Positions 10,525 through 20,260 are shown, counted from the first letter of the stretch. The stretch: 34,174 nucleotides of DNA from Pseudomonadota bacterium (GCA_021809525.1 JAKAYU010000012.1:1-34174), one strand, 5' to 3'. A program made the numbers and translations. Notes: generated from the letters alone by a model not told the origin.

Positions 10525-12096
10525 ATGCACCGTTCCCTTGCTCTGCTTCTCGCCAGCGCCGCGTTCGCGCTGTCTCCGCCAGGCTACGCGGCGCATGCGC
10601 CGGCCAAGACAGACGCCACCGCCGCAGCGCCCCAGGCCAGAGCGTCCGTGTCCCACGGCAGCGTGGTGATCGACGGCAAGCGCATCGAGTACACGGCCAC
10701 CGCCGGTACGATCATCCTGAAGAACAAGCAGGGCAAGCCCACCGCCAGCATGTTCTACATCGCCTACACCAAGGACGGCGTGCGTGATCCGGGCAAGCGG
10801 CCCGTCACCTTCGCCTACAACGGCGGGCCGGGATTCGCCTCGGCGCTGGTCGACATCGGAGGCTTCGGGCCGCGCCGCATCGACTGGCCGGCGCCCGGTG
10901 AGGTCAAGGCGGAGCAGCCGCCGTACCGGCTGGTGCCGAATGCGTACAGCATTCTGAAGGCCACCGACCTGGTGTTCATCGATGCGGTCGGCACGGGCTA
11001 CAGCCGCATCGTCGGCGTGGGCAAGCCCTCCATGTTCTACGGCATCAACGGCGATGCGCAAGCCTTCACGCAGTTCATCGAACGCTACGTCCAGCAGAAC
11101 GAGCGCTTCGAATCGCCCAAGTTTCTGCTCGGGGAAAGCTACGGCACCACCCGCTCGGCCGTGCTGGCGCTCGATCTGGTGGGCCACGGCGTGTATCTCG
11201 ACGGGGTGATCCTGTGCTCGACGGTGCTGGATTTCGCGACGCTGAACAACACTCCGGGCAATGATCTGCCCTACGAGCTGTATCTGCCGTCGTACGCGGC
11301 CGTCGCCTGGTATCACCACCGCATCACTGCGCGGCCGTCCGATCTGCCGGCCTTCGTGCAACAGGTCGAGCATTTTGCCGGCGGTGCATACGCGCAAGCG
11401 CTGTTCGCGGGATCGGCGCTGCCGGCGGCCGAGAAGAGTCAGATCGCCGCGCAGCTCGCGAGCTACACCGGCCTGCCGGCGTCCCTGTGGGTAAGGGCTG
11501 ATCTGCGCATCCCGCTGTCGGTGTTCCAGCGCGACCTGCTCGACACCGGTGCGAGTACCGGGCGCTTCGATGCGCGCTTCACCACGCCCGAGCTGCAGCC
11601 GCTCATGCCGGAGCAGGGCGGCTCGGCCGCCGGGGCGGCCACGACCGCGATCTGGGGGGCGCTGAGTGCGAGTTTCGATCAGTACCTCGAGCACGATCTC
11701 GGTTATCACAGCGACCGGCTGTACGTGCAGAGCAGCGGCAGCGTGTTCAAGGCCTGGGACTGGAGCCACTACGTGCCGCCGTTGAGTGAGCTCGATGAGG
11801 GCGTGGGCAGCAGCGAGAGCCTGCCGCGCGTGCGCAACGTGGCCCCGGCACTGGCGCGGGCCATGAGCAATGACCCGGGCATGCAGCTGATGCTCAACAA
11901 CGGGTGGTTCGACATGGCCACGCCGTTCTTCGCGACCAACTACACGCTCGCGCACATGGGTCTGCCGCAGGGCTTGGAGCGCAACATTCACGAGTACTAC
12001 TACCCGGTCGGGCACATGCTGTACCTGAACCCCGCGGTGCTGCCGCAGCTCTCGCACAACATCGATGCCTTCATCGCCAACGCCACGCGGCGGTGA
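10525..12096 (+). CDS. Secreted serine carboxypeptidase-like protein (peptidase family S10)
   Basis: An alpha/beta-hydrolase-fold exopeptidase of 523 residues, predicted to be exported by a signal peptide (MHRSLALLLASAAFAL..., cleavage likely near AHA). The S10 landmarks are all present: the oxyanion loop NGGPGFASA, the nucleophile Ser205 in GESYGTT, Asp463 in NNGWFDMATP and His497 in VGHMLYL. Family members remove C-terminal residues from peptides; the bacterial branch is poorly studied and the substrate is unknown. The ATG at 10525 has gaggag 8 bases upstream and puts the signal peptide at the N-terminus, whereas an upstream in-frame ATG at 10474 adds non-signal residues. It stands alone on the plus strand. 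Confidence 0.9.
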   Translation: MHRSLALLLASAAFALSPPGYAAHAPAKTDATAAAPQARASVSHGSVVIDGKRIEYTATAGTIILKNKQGKPTASMFYIAYTKDGVRDPGKRPVTFAYNGGPGFASALVDIGGFGPRRIDWPAPGEVKAEQPPYRLVPNAYSILKATDLVFIDAVGTGYSRIVGVGKPSMFYGINGDAQAFTQFIERYVQQNERFESPKFLLGESYGTTRSAVLALDLVGHGVYLDGVILCSTVLDFATLNNTPGNDLPYELYLPSYAAVAWYHHRITARPSDLPAFVQQVEHFAGGAYAQALFAGSALPAAEKSQIAAQLASYTGLPASLWVRADLRIPLSVFQRDLLDTGASTGRFDARFTTPELQPLMPEQGGSAAGAATTAIWGALSASFDQYLEHDLGYHSDRLYVQSSGSVFKAWDWSHYVPPLSELDEGVGSSESLPRVRNVAPALARAMSNDPGMQLMLNNGWFDMATPFFATNYTLAHMGLPQGLERNIHEYYYPVGHMLYLNPAVLPQLSHNIDAFIANATRR

Positions 12097-12120
12097 GCGG
12101 CACGCCTGAGGGAAGGGAGC

Positions 12121-12139
12121 GGGGCGCGCTGCGCGCCCC
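12121..12139. terminator. GC hairpin between convergent S10 peptidase and GST relic
   Basis: ggggcgcgc and gcgcgcccc meet around one base, giving about an 8-bp stem with a 3-base loop, 25 bases after the peptidase stop. No T-run follows. The hairpin may act from either side, as it sits between convergent genes. Confidence 0.5.
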
Positions 12140-12142
12140 GCC

Positions 12143-12800
12143 TCATGCCGGCGGCGGGATCTCCAGGCCGCGCGGAAAATCCCCGATGCCGACACGCTCA
12201 CCGGCCGCGTAGTAGCCGATCCGGTTGCGCACTCAGGGGAAGATGGCGGCCTCGGCGATGCTGTAGTCCCTGCCTGTCACCCAGGCAGGGGGCCCGAGCT
12301 GGCCCTCGAGGACCCCGAGCAGGCTCTTGGCTTGCGCGACGCAGCGGTCGCGGGGCCGCTTGTTCTCGATGTCCCGGCCGGCAAAGCAGTGGACGAAGCC
12401 GAGCGGGCCGAACATCGGGCCGACCCCGCCGATCTGGAACGTCAACCATTCGATGACGGTGTAGCGCGCGGCGGGCTCGGCCGGCAGAAGCTCTTCGGTC
12501 TTCTCCGCCAGATGTAACGGGATCGCGCCGGATTCGAACGGCGCGGGCGGCTTGCCGCCGGGGGCCGTTGGGATCGAGGATGGCGGGTATCTTGTCGTTG
12601 GGATTGAGCGAGCGGAACTCGCTCGAGAGCTGCACCGGCAGTGCCAATTGCACGCGGTGCGCCTCGTAGGGCAGACCGGTCTCCTCCAGCATGATGGAGA
12701 CCTGCACGCCGTTCGGGCTCGGCAGCGAGTACGGCTGCAAAGGCTCGGGGTGCCGGGCGGGTTGCTTGCGGGTGATGGGAAAGGCGGCGGAATCGAACAT
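12143..12800 (-). pseudogene. Glutathione S-transferase (YghU/Ure2-like), frameshift plus stop
   Basis: The N-terminal thioredoxin-like domain is clear: LYSLPSPNGVQVSIMLEE is close to the YghU-type N-terminus, followed by FRSLNPNDKIPAILDPNGP. An extra C in the run of Cs near 12563 breaks the frame. The second frame continues GGKPPAPFESGAIPLHLAEKT and the helical domain (RYTVIEWLTFQIGGVGPMFG..., VTGRDYSIAEAAIFP). A TGA at 12235-12233 then replaces what is normally a Trp codon. Beyond it VRNRIGYYAAGERV is still GST-like, ending in a degraded tail. A good ribosome site (gggag) precedes the ATG at 12800. It was a glutathione-dependent enzyme and is now dead unless the lesions are sequencing errors. 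Confidence 0.85.
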
Positions 12801-12970
12801 GGCAGCTCCCGGTGCTGCGGCGCGCGAGCGCAGGGCGCACGGCGGGGCTGTTGAGCTTGAGCGCCGCGCCGCGTCACGGCAAGTCCGAAGGTGCTGCCGG
12901 CCGCCTTGCCCGCCGATGCCGGCAGGGCCATCATGGCGCCTCGTTTTCACGGACACCCTGGGGGCCCGTC

Positions 12971-14629
12971 ATGGGACGCGCTTGCAGATCCACGCTGTGC
13001 GCACTGGCGCTCGCGATCGCAGCTTCCGCCCACGCGGCCCCAGCCGTGCCCCCTGCGGCCTTGAGCGAGCGCACGCTCAGCTATATTCAGCACGCCTGGG
13101 GCACTCTCACCCGTTCGGCGAGCCGGTGCGCCTCCTACCCGAGCGGGCCGCGCCAGCGCCGGCGGGTGCTGTACCTGCCGAAGGATCTGCCCATGCCCGC
13201 GGCCGTGCGCGAGCTGCAGGCCCGCTGCCACGTGAGCGTGCTGCGTCTGCCGGCGCGCATCGTCGAGCTCGGCAGCGTGCAGCCCGCGGCGCTGCCGCGC
13301 CAGGGGCTGCTGTATCTGCCGCACCCGTACATCGTGCCGGGTGGGTTCTTCAACGAGATGTTCGGCTGGGACAGCTACTTCATCGAATTGGGTCTGCTCG
13401 CCGACCACCACGCTGCGCTCGCGCGCGGCATCGTCGAGAATTTTCTCTTCGAGGTCCGCCATTACGGCGCGGTGCTCAACGCCAACGGCACCTTTTCCCT
13501 GACGCGCTCGCAGCCGCCCTTTCTCGGGGAGATGATCCGCACGCTGCTCGAGGATCCGGCGGCCTTTGCGAACCGAGCCGCCGCCACCGTCTGGCTGCGG
13601 CACGCCTATCCGCTCGCGGTGAAGGACTATTCCACCTGGGAGCGCCCAGAGCAGCTCGCCGGCCACACCGGTCTTGCGCGCTACTTCGACTATGGCGGAC
13701 ATGAGCCGGCGATCGAGCTGCGCACCGCCACCTACTACCGGGGCGTCATCCGTTTCCTGCTCGCGCACCCTGGGGAGAACCGCGACTATCTGGTCCGCTC
13801 GCCGCTGCATCCCTCGGCGGCCGAGGCAGCCCGGCTCGCGCAGGTGAGCTGCGACATTCGGGCCTCGCGCGTCTGCGCGCAGGCCTGGTACGGCGGCTAC
13901 CGGCTCACCGGCAAGTTCTACCAGGGCGATCGGGCCATGCGCGAGTCGGGGTTCGACACCACGTTTCGCTTCGGACCCTACAGCGGCTCGACGATCGATT
14001 ACGCACCGGTGGGGCTGAACAGTCTGCTGTATCGCTATGCGCTCGATCTCGCCGCGTTTGCCCGGCGCCTCGGCTACAGCGCGGCCGCGCGCCGCTGGGC
14101 CGCGGCCGCCGCCGCGCGCCGGCGGGCGATCAATACCTATCTCTGGAATCCCCGGCTGGGGCAGTACACCGACTACGACTTCGTCACGCACAAACGCTCC
14201 TACTACGCGTTCATCACGACGTTCTACCCGCTGTGGGCCGGGGCCGCCTCGCGCGCCCAGGCGCGCGCGGTGCGCGACAATCTGCCGCTGTTCGAGCGCA
14301 GAGGCGGGCTGCAGACCAGCGATTACGCGAGCGGCGCGCAGTGGGATGCCCCGTTCGGCTGGGCACCGACCAACTGGCTGGCGGTGGCCGGCCTGCAGGC
14401 CTACGGCTATCGGGCCGCTGCGCGCCGCATCGCCGGGAAATTCATCGCCACCGTCGATCGGGGCTTCGCGCACGACGGCACGATCCGCGAGAAATACAAC
14501 ATGGCGACCGGCAGCGCCAGGGTCCGGATCACCGCAGGCTACACCGAGAACGAGACCGGCTTCGGCTGGACCAACGGGGTGTACGTGAAGATGTGGCAGC
14601 TGCTCCATGCGCGCGCCGGCGCGCACTGA
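12971..14629 (+). CDS. Periplasmic trehalase-family glycosidase (GH37), atypical active site
   Basis: A 552-residue exported protein (signal peptide MGRACRSTLCALALAIAASAHA). Known members hydrolyse trehalose to two glucoses in the periplasm. Both family signatures are visible: PGGFFNEMFGWDSYF at 123-137 and QWDAPFGWAP at 457-466, with the probable acid Asp329 in ESGFDTTFRF and the C-terminal GFGWTNGV at 530-537. Two key points differ from classical TreA: the usual Arg of PGGRF is Phe126, and the Glu expected nine residues before the Trp of GFGW is replaced (GYTENET). Either Glu526 or Glu528 may act instead, or the substrate may differ. The ATG at 12971 is preferred over an in-frame start at 12812 because only it exposes the signal peptide. 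It is convergent with the gene for undecaprenyl-diphosphatase, 18 bases away. Confidence 0.85.
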   Translation: MGRACRSTLCALALAIAASAHAAPAVPPAALSERTLSYIQHAWGTLTRSASRCASYPSGPRQRRRVLYLPKDLPMPAAVRELQARCHVSVLRLPARIVELGSVQPAALPRQGLLYLPHPYIVPGGFFNEMFGWDSYFIELGLLADHHAALARGIVENFLFEVRHYGAVLNANGTFSLTRSQPPFLGEMIRTLLEDPAAFANRAAATVWLRHAYPLAVKDYSTWERPEQLAGHTGLARYFDYGGHEPAIELRTATYYRGVIRFLLAHPGENRDYLVRSPLHPSAAEAARLAQVSCDIRASRVCAQAWYGGYRLTGKFYQGDRAMRESGFDTTFRFGPYSGSTIDYAPVGLNSLLYRYALDLAAFARRLGYSAAARRWAAAAAARRRAINTYLWNPRLGQYTDYDFVTHKRSYYAFITTFYPLWAGAASRAQARAVRDNLPLFERRGGLQTSDYASGAQWDAPFGWAPTNWLAVAGLQAYGYRAAARRIAGKFIATVDRGFAHDGTIREKYNMATGSARVRITAGYTENETGFGWTNGVYVKMWQLLHARAGAH

Positions 14630-14647
14630 ACGCAACGCCTTGCGGCC

Positions 14648-15547
14648 TCAGTGCAGGAACCCGAAGCCGACCCCGGCGAGCAGCACAATGCCGAGCACGA
14701 GGCGGTACCACACGAACAGCCAGGTGGTGCGCTTCTCGAGGTAGTGCAGCAGCCAGTAGATGGCGAAGAACGCCGTCACGCTCGCCACCACCAGCCCGAC
14801 GAGCAGCGTCTCCCAGCCCGAGGAGCTCAGGCCCGCCTTGAGCAGCTCGTATATCTCCAGGCCCCCGGCGAGCACGATCGCCGGCAGGCCGAGCAGAAAC
14901 GAGTAGCGCGCGGCGGTCTCGCGCTCCATGCCGCAATAAAGCGCCGCGGTCAGCGTCGCGCCCGAGCGCGACACGCCGGGCACCAGCGCGAAGGCCTGCG
15001 CGAGGCCCACCCAGATGCCGTCGCGCAGCGTCAGCTCGCCGAATTTGCGCGTGTGGCGCGCATAGCGCTCGGCGAGCGCCAGCAGCAGCGACATGACGAT
15101 GCAGGCGATGCCGATCACCGTGAGATTGCGCATAGGGGAGTGGCACGCGTTCAGCACGAAGCGCAGCAGCAGTCCGCAGATGCCGATCGGTATGGTGCCG
15201 ATGATGATCCCGAGCAGCATGCGCGAGTCGGTGGAGCTGAAATCCCGCGTGCGCAGCGAGCCGACCCCCGAGGCGAGCAGGCGCACGATATCGCGCCAGA
15301 AGTAGGTCACTACCGCAAGCAGGCTGGCGAGCTGCATCGCCGCTGAGAAAGCCGAACCTGGGTCCTGCCAGCCGAGCATGGCCGGGATGATGCGCAGGTG
15401 CGCGGTGCTGCTGATCGGCAGCAGCTCGCTGATGCCCTGCACCACCCCCAGAATGGCGATCTGCCCCCAGGTGAAGTGCGCGAAGCTGACGTCGATGGCG
15501 TGCAGATGGCTGCAGGCGCCGGCGGCGTGCGGGGCGGAACTGGACAT
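14648..15547 (-). CDS. uppP: Undecaprenyl-diphosphatase (BacA/UppP)
   Basis: An inner-membrane phosphatase of 299 residues that recycles undecaprenyl pyrophosphate to the monophosphate carrier for peptidoglycan and other surface polymers; overexpression gives bacitracin resistance. The first catalytic motif reads GISELLPISSTAHL (consensus EGxTEFLPISSTGHL, so two positions differ) and the second is PGVSRSGAT. About seven to eight hydrophobic helices are apparent. The N-terminus is about 25 residues longer than usual (MSSSAPHAAGACSHLHAI). A later start is possible but no better one is visible. It is divergent from the large Asp-box gene. Confidence 0.95.
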   Translation of the reverse strand: MSSSAPHAAGACSHLHAIDVSFAHFTWGQIAILGVVQGISELLPISSTAHLRIIPAMLGWQDPGSAFSAAMQLASLLAVVTYFWRDIVRLLASGVGSLRTRDFSSTDSRMLLGIIIGTIPIGICGLLLRFVLNACHSPMRNLTVIGIACIVMSLLLALAERYARHTRKFGELTLRDGIWVGLAQAFALVPGVSRSGATLTAALYCGMERETAARYSFLLGLPAIVLAGGLEIYELLKAGLSSSGWETLLVGLVVASVTAFFAIYWLLHYLEKRTTWLFVWYRLVLGIVLLAGVGFGFLH

Positions 15548-15694
15548 GGGCAGACTCGTCTCTCTGTGGCTGCGAAACCGTAAAGACTCTCAGAACCGCG
15601 CGGGCCGGTCAAAGGGGGAGCGGGTGCGCCGCGGGGGGCGGGCAGCGGCTCGCGCGGGATTGCGGTATGGTTCAGCTTTTTTCGGGAGGGCTCC

Positions 15695-18600
15695 ATGGCT
15701 CTGACCGGCTCACCTCATCGCCCGCTCGCGCTGGCACGTGCCCTGAGCGGCCTGTGCCTGCTGCTCGCCGCCGCCGCATTCGCACGCGCCCGCGCGGCCG
15801 ATCCGCCGAATGTGCCGTTTGCGCCCTCCGCGCCGCTGGCCGCACGTGCTCCGCTGCCGCCGAGCGCCTACGCCGAGATGCGCTGGCGGCTCATCGGCCC
15901 GTTCCGCGGCGGCTGGGCGACCATGGCGGCCGGCGTGCCGACCGAACCCAACACGTTCTACATCGGCACCGCCGGCGGCGGGGTGTGGAAGACGGTGGAC
16001 GCGGGGCGCACCTGGCAGTCCGTCGGCCGGAATCTGCCGCCGGCGATCGGCGCGATCGCCGTGGCGCCCTCGGCGCCGCAGACCCTCTACGTCGGCACCG
16101 GCCAGGTGGCGCCGCGCTACGACGTGGGGGCCGGACGCGGGGTGTTCAAATCGACCGACGGCGGGCGTACGTGGCACTACGTGGGCCTGCGCGCCACGCG
16201 CTACATCGGGCGCATCTGGATCGATCCGAACAATGCGAACGTAGTGGTGGTCGCCGCCATGGGCCACCTGTACGGCCCGAACCGCGAGCGCGGGATCTAC
16301 CGCACCAGCGACGGCGGGCGCACCTGGCAGCACGTCCTCTACATCAACGAGAAGACCGGCGTCGTCGATCTGGCCGCCGATCCGAGCAATCCGAACCTGC
16401 TGTTCGCCGCGGCCTGGCAGATGCGCGACTGGCCCTGGCTCGATTATTTCGAGCCGCACGGCGGGCCCGGCAGCGGCATTTACCGCTCCACCGACGGCGG
16501 CAAGAGCTGGACGCGGCTTGCCGGCGGGGGCTGGCCGAGCGGCCCGCTCGGGCGCATCGGGCTCGCCGTGACCCACACGGCGCAGGGCACGCGCATCTAC
16601 GCCACGGTCGACTCGCCCACCGAGGGCGGCATCTGGCGCTCCGATGACGGCGGGGCGCACTGGCGGCGGGTCAACGACGAGGAGGACGTGTTCGGCAACT
16701 GGTACTTCTCCCGGCTCACCGTCGATCCGGTCGATCCGAACGTGGTGTTCTCGGCCGGGCAGTCGATCCGCCGCTCCACCGACGGCGGGCGCACCTGGCA
16801 CATCATCAAGGGCGCCCCCGGCGGCGACGATTACCACTTCGTGTGGATCAATCCGCTGCACCCGAACCACTGGATCACCGCCTCCGACCAGGGCGCGGTG
16901 GTCACGGTGGACGGCGGCCGCAGCTGGAGCAGCTGGTACAACCAGCCGACCGGCCAGTTCTACCACCTGGCCGCCGATGAGCGCTTCCCGTACTGGATTT
17001 ACAGCGGGCAGCAGGACAGCGGCTCGGTGGGCGCGGCGAGCCGCAGCGACTACGGCTCGCTCACCTGGCGCGACTGGCATCCCGTCGGCGGCGATGAGCG
17101 CGACTACATGGTGCCCGATCCGGCCAACCCGGACCTGGTGTTCGGCAGCGGACTCGGCGGACGCGTGTCCCGCTGGAACGCGCGCACCGGCCAGGTGGCC
17201 AATGTCTCCCCCTATCCCATCGTCAGCTACGGGGCGGCGCCTCTGAAGGTCAAGTACCGCTACGGCTGGGTCACGCCCCTGGTGTTCACCCCGACCAAGC
17301 CCTACGCGCTGCTGCTCGGCGCGCAGGTGCTGTTCCAGTCGATGAACCTCGGCAAGACCTGGAGGGTGATCTCCCCGGACCTGACCGGCGAGATTCCCGG
17401 CACGCGCGGCTGCACGGCCGCCGCGCGTGGGGAGCTGGCGCGCGCGTGCGGCTTCGGGGTGATCAGCGCGATCGGCCCCTCGCCGCTGAAGTCGGGGGAA
17501 ATCTGGGTCGGCACCGACAGCGGCATGGTGCAGCTGACTCGTGATGACGGCGCGCACTGGATCAACGTCACTCCGCCGCAACTGCAGCCCTGGGAGAAGG
17601 TGAGCTCGATCAGCCCCTCGGCGCTCGATCCGGGCACCGCCTACGTGTCGATCGACGATCAGCGTCAGGACAACTTCCACCCCTACCTCTTGCGCACGCA
17701 CGACTACGGGGCGAACTGGGTTGAGATCGACGCCGGGCTGCCCGCCGGTGAGCCGGTCTCGGTGGTGCGCGCCGATCCGGTGCGCGCCGGGCTGCTCTAC
17801 GCCGGCACGACCGACGGGGTGTTCGTGTCGTTCGATGACGGCGCGCACTGGCAGTCGCTCAAGCTGAATCTGCCCAATGCCTGGGTGAAGGACCTGCTGG
17901 TGCACGGCGATGATCTGATCGCGGCCACCCAGGGGCGCGCGATCTGGATCCTCGATGACCTCTCGCCGCTGCGGCAGCTCTCGGCCGCCGTGCTGGCCTC
18001 GCCCGCGCACCTGTTCGCCCCGGAGCCCGCCTGGCGCGTGCATCCGAACAACAACCGCGACACGCCGCTGCCCCCGGGCACGCCGCAGGGCCAGAACCCC
18101 CCGGCCGGAGCCATCATCGATTACTGGCTCGGGCCGCACATCAGCGGTCCGGTGAGCCTTTCGATCTACGATTTCAAGGGCCAGCTGGTGCGCCGCTTCC
18201 GTTCCGACACCCCGCCGCAGCCGATTCACGCGGACCGCTACTTCGCCAAAGGCTGGCTGAAACCCGCCGCGCGCCTCGCCGGGACCCCGGGCATGCACCG
18301 CTTCGTGTGGAACCTGCGCTATGCGCGCCCGCCGGCGATCTCCTACAGCTACAGCATGCACGCCGTGTGGGGCGAGAACACCCCGACCGAGGTGGACGGA
18401 CCGTTCGTGCTGCCAGGCATCTACAGCCTGGTGCTCAGCGCGGGCGGGCAGGAGTACCGCGCGCCGCTGGTGGTGCGCCTCGATCCGCGCGAGCACGTCA
18501 GCCGGGCCGACCTGCGTGCGCTGCTGAAGTACAGCCAGAGGATCGATGGCGCTCTGGCGCGCCTGAAGGCTCTGTACGATGCAGCCCATCCGGTCCACCA

Positions 18601-18934
18601 GCGGTTGGTCGCGCTCCAGGCGCGCGTTGCCGCGGGCAAGGCACCGCGGCCGCTCGCCGCGCCGGTGAGGCGCCTGCTCGCGCAGACCTCCGGCAAGGGA
18701 GCGGGCGGGCTGCTCACGCTCAACCGCCGCCTGAGCGCGCTCGAGGCCGATGCGGAATCGGCAGACTTCCCGCCGACCGCGGCCGACGAGCACGTGCTGA
18801 AGATCCTGCTCGGGAGCCTCGATGCGGCGATGGGACGCTGGCACGGCACGGTGGGGCAGATCGCGCGGCTGAACGGCGAGCTGCACCGAGCGGGGATCGC
18901 CCCCATCCGGGTGCCGCCGGTGCGCACTTTGTGA
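15695..18934 (+). CDS. Large secreted Asp-box (BNR/VPS10-sortilin-like) beta-propeller protein
   Basis: A 1079-residue exported protein with a signal peptide (ALARALSGLCLLLAAAAFARA). It holds about eleven Asp-box motifs of the type S-x-D-x-G-x-x-W, for example STDGGRTWHY, TSDGGRTWQH, STDGGKSWTR, SDDGGAHWRR and SFDDGAHWQS; one, SMNLGKTWRV, is degenerate. These build beta-propeller blades as in sortilin (VPS10) and sialidases. No sialidase arginine triad or other catalytic set is recognisable, so annotation as a glycosyl hydrolase would be unsafe. Residues after about 760 leave the propeller: a beta-rich segment near 800-930, then an Ala/Leu/Arg-rich helical tail. The ATG has gggaggg about 5 bases upstream. 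The ligand is unknown. Confidence 0.85.
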   Translation: MALTGSPHRPLALARALSGLCLLLAAAAFARARAADPPNVPFAPSAPLAARAPLPPSAYAEMRWRLIGPFRGGWATMAAGVPTEPNTFYIGTAGGGVWKTVDAGRTWQSVGRNLPPAIGAIAVAPSAPQTLYVGTGQVAPRYDVGAGRGVFKSTDGGRTWHYVGLRATRYIGRIWIDPNNANVVVVAAMGHLYGPNRERGIYRTSDGGRTWQHVLYINEKTGVVDLAADPSNPNLLFAAAWQMRDWPWLDYFEPHGGPGSGIYRSTDGGKSWTRLAGGGWPSGPLGRIGLAVTHTAQGTRIYATVDSPTEGGIWRSDDGGAHWRRVNDEEDVFGNWYFSRLTVDPVDPNVVFSAGQSIRRSTDGGRTWHIIKGAPGGDDYHFVWINPLHPNHWITASDQGAVVTVDGGRSWSSWYNQPTGQFYHLAADERFPYWIYSGQQDSGSVGAASRSDYGSLTWRDWHPVGGDERDYMVPDPANPDLVFGSGLGGRVSRWNARTGQVANVSPYPIVSYGAAPLKVKYRYGWVTPLVFTPTKPYALLLGAQVLFQSMNLGKTWRVISPDLTGEIPGTRGCTAAARGELARACGFGVISAIGPSPLKSGEIWVGTDSGMVQLTRDDGAHWINVTPPQLQPWEKVSSISPSALDPGTAYVSIDDQRQDNFHPYLLRTHDYGANWVEIDAGLPAGEPVSVVRADPVRAGLLYAGTTDGVFVSFDDGAHWQSLKLNLPNAWVKDLLVHGDDLIAATQGRAIWILDDLSPLRQLSAAVLASPAHLFAPEPAWRVHPNNNRDTPLPPGTPQGQNPPAGAIIDYWLGPHISGPVSLSIYDFKGQLVRRFRSDTPPQPIHADRYFAKGWLKPAARLAGTPGMHRFVWNLRYARPPAISYSYSMHAVWGENTPTEVDGPFVLPGIYSLVLSAGGQEYRAPLVVRLDPREHVSRADLRALLKYSQRIDGALARLKALYDAAHPVHQRLVALQARVAAGKAPRPLAAPVRRLLAQTSGKGAGGLLTLNRRLSALEADAESADFPPTAADEHVLKILLGSLDAAMGRWHGTVGQIARLNGELHRAGIAPIRVPPVRTL

Positions 18935-18970
18935 GCCGGGCGGTGCTGGCGGCGGCGCCCGCGCAATCGC

Positions 18971-20260
18971 TCAATATGCGAAATACGGCCCGTAACCGTC
19001 GCTCGTGAGTGCGCCGTAGAAGGCGACGTACACGTTGCGTCCGAAAAAGAACGGCAGCCCGAAATCGAACGAGCAGACGCTCGCCTTGTTGGGACAGAAG
19101 GCCGACTGGTTGCCAGCGTTGGCGCCGATGTTGTCGAAGACCGAGTTGGTCGAATACTGCTGAAACAGCGTACCGGCATTGGCGATGGTGAAGTCCACGA
19201 CGGACTGCATGCCGTTCTGGCCGAGGTTGGTTGCCGAGAGCTCGAGCGTCGCGGCCGGACAGTACCAGTTGCCCTGGGTGAGGCAGCTGTCCGGGATGGA
19301 GTTGTCGGTGAAGTAATAGGCGTTCGAGCCGGTGTCGAGGAATGAGTAGGGCAGCGACTGGCCATTGTAGGTCGTGCTGATGTCCCCGTAATTGTCGGCC
19401 GTGAGCACGGTCTGCGCGCCGAGCGTGTTGTTGCCCTCGGTGCCGATGCCGAAGACCAGCGAGCCGGTGATCGAGGCGGCGGTGCCCGAGGCGCCGAGCG
19501 GGGGCAGCTCCACGATCACCCCGTTGTTGTCGGTCTGGAAATCCGCCACCGGATCGGTCACCTGCTCGGCGACGGGCAGCGTGGTCTGCTGGCAGCCCGA
19601 GGCCGTGCAGGCGTAGTAGTCGCCGTTGTTCGCCTGAGTGGCGCAAGCCGTGCCGCAGTCCTGGGCGAACGGGCCGACGCCAAGTATGCCGTTCGCCCCA
19701 AAGGTCGACACCGTGTCCTCCTGCGTGCCCGTGCCCGCGCAGGCGCTCGGGACAGTCGCGTAGTTCGGGTTCCCGATCACCTGGACCGGGACGTTCTGCG
19801 CCGATTCGCTGCTCACCTGCACGTCGGCGGTGTCGATGGGGCCCCAGCTGTAACCGTCGACGAACTGCGTGCACTCGGCGACCGGGTTGCCGTTGACCGT
19901 CTCCTGCGGCAGCGCGAGGGAGAACGGATTGCCCGTCGTGTCGGTAGCATCCGCGAGGATCCGCAGCCCATACGAGCCGCTATCGACTTCGATGTGATCG
20001 AAGGTCTGGCACACCGTCGTGCCCGGCTCGCACAAGGTGACCGTGATGTAGGGGATGTCCACGGAGTTGCCGTTCGGGCCGGCATCGACGGTCATGGTGA
20101 CCACGTTCGGTCCGGAGGTGACGATGGTCTGTCCGCCGCCGCCGCCGCCACCACCACCCGTGCCTGTGGAGGCCGCGACGTTCGAACTGCCGCCGCCGCC
20201 GCCGCAGCCGGCGATGGCGAGCACGACCAGGACGAGACCAACGATCAGGGTCTTGCGCAC
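18971..20260 (-). CDS. DUF3443 lipoprotein with pepsin-like motifs
   Basis: A 429-residue protein with a lipoprotein signal (lipobox LAIAGC, Cys19) followed by glycine-rich tracts up to about residue 43. The family function is undescribed. Two motifs, VDSGSYG (Asp93) and LDTGSNA (Asp309), about 215 residues apart, resemble the paired Asp-Thr/Ser-Gly active-site loops of pepsin-type aspartic proteases. Between them GILGVGPF (191-198) and GSLVFGIGTEGN (266-277) match the hydrophobic-hydrophobic-Gly and flap-distal strands of that fold, and PFFFGRNVYVAFYG near the end matches the closing strand. Several Cys residues could form disulfides. Start is GTG with gagg about 8 bases upstream. It follows the DUF2844 gene by 18 bases, a common pairing. 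Confidence 0.9.
   Translation of the reverse strand: MRKTLIVGLVLVVLAIAGCGGGGGSSNVAASTGTGGGGGGGGGQTIVTSGPNVVTMTVDAGPNGNSVDIPYITVTLCEPGTTVCQTFDHIEVDSGSYGLRILADATDTTGNPFSLALPQETVNGNPVAECTQFVDGYSWGPIDTADVQVSSESAQNVPVQVIGNPNYATVPSACAGTGTQEDTVSTFGANGILGVGPFAQDCGTACATQANNGDYYACTASGCQQTTLPVAEQVTDPVADFQTDNNGVIVELPPLGASGTAASITGSLVFGIGTEGNNTLGAQTVLTADNYGDISTTYNGQSLPYSFLDTGSNAYYFTDNSIPDSCLTQGNWYCPAATLELSATNLGQNGMQSVVDFTIANAGTLFQQYSTNSVFDNIGANAGNQSAFCPNKASVCSFDFGLPFFFGRNVYVAFYGALTSDGYGPYFAY

Noticed and set aside
10147-12201. A 684-codon open frame antisense to the S10 peptidase
   Set aside because: Low-complexity His/Arg/Val-rich translation without motifs; the S10 catalytic triad lies on the other strand.
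15710-18886. A 1058-codon open frame antisense to the Asp-box gene
   Set aside because: It is a GC-driven shadow: His/Arg/Gly/Val-rich translation with no motifs, while the plus strand has a signal peptide and Asp boxes.
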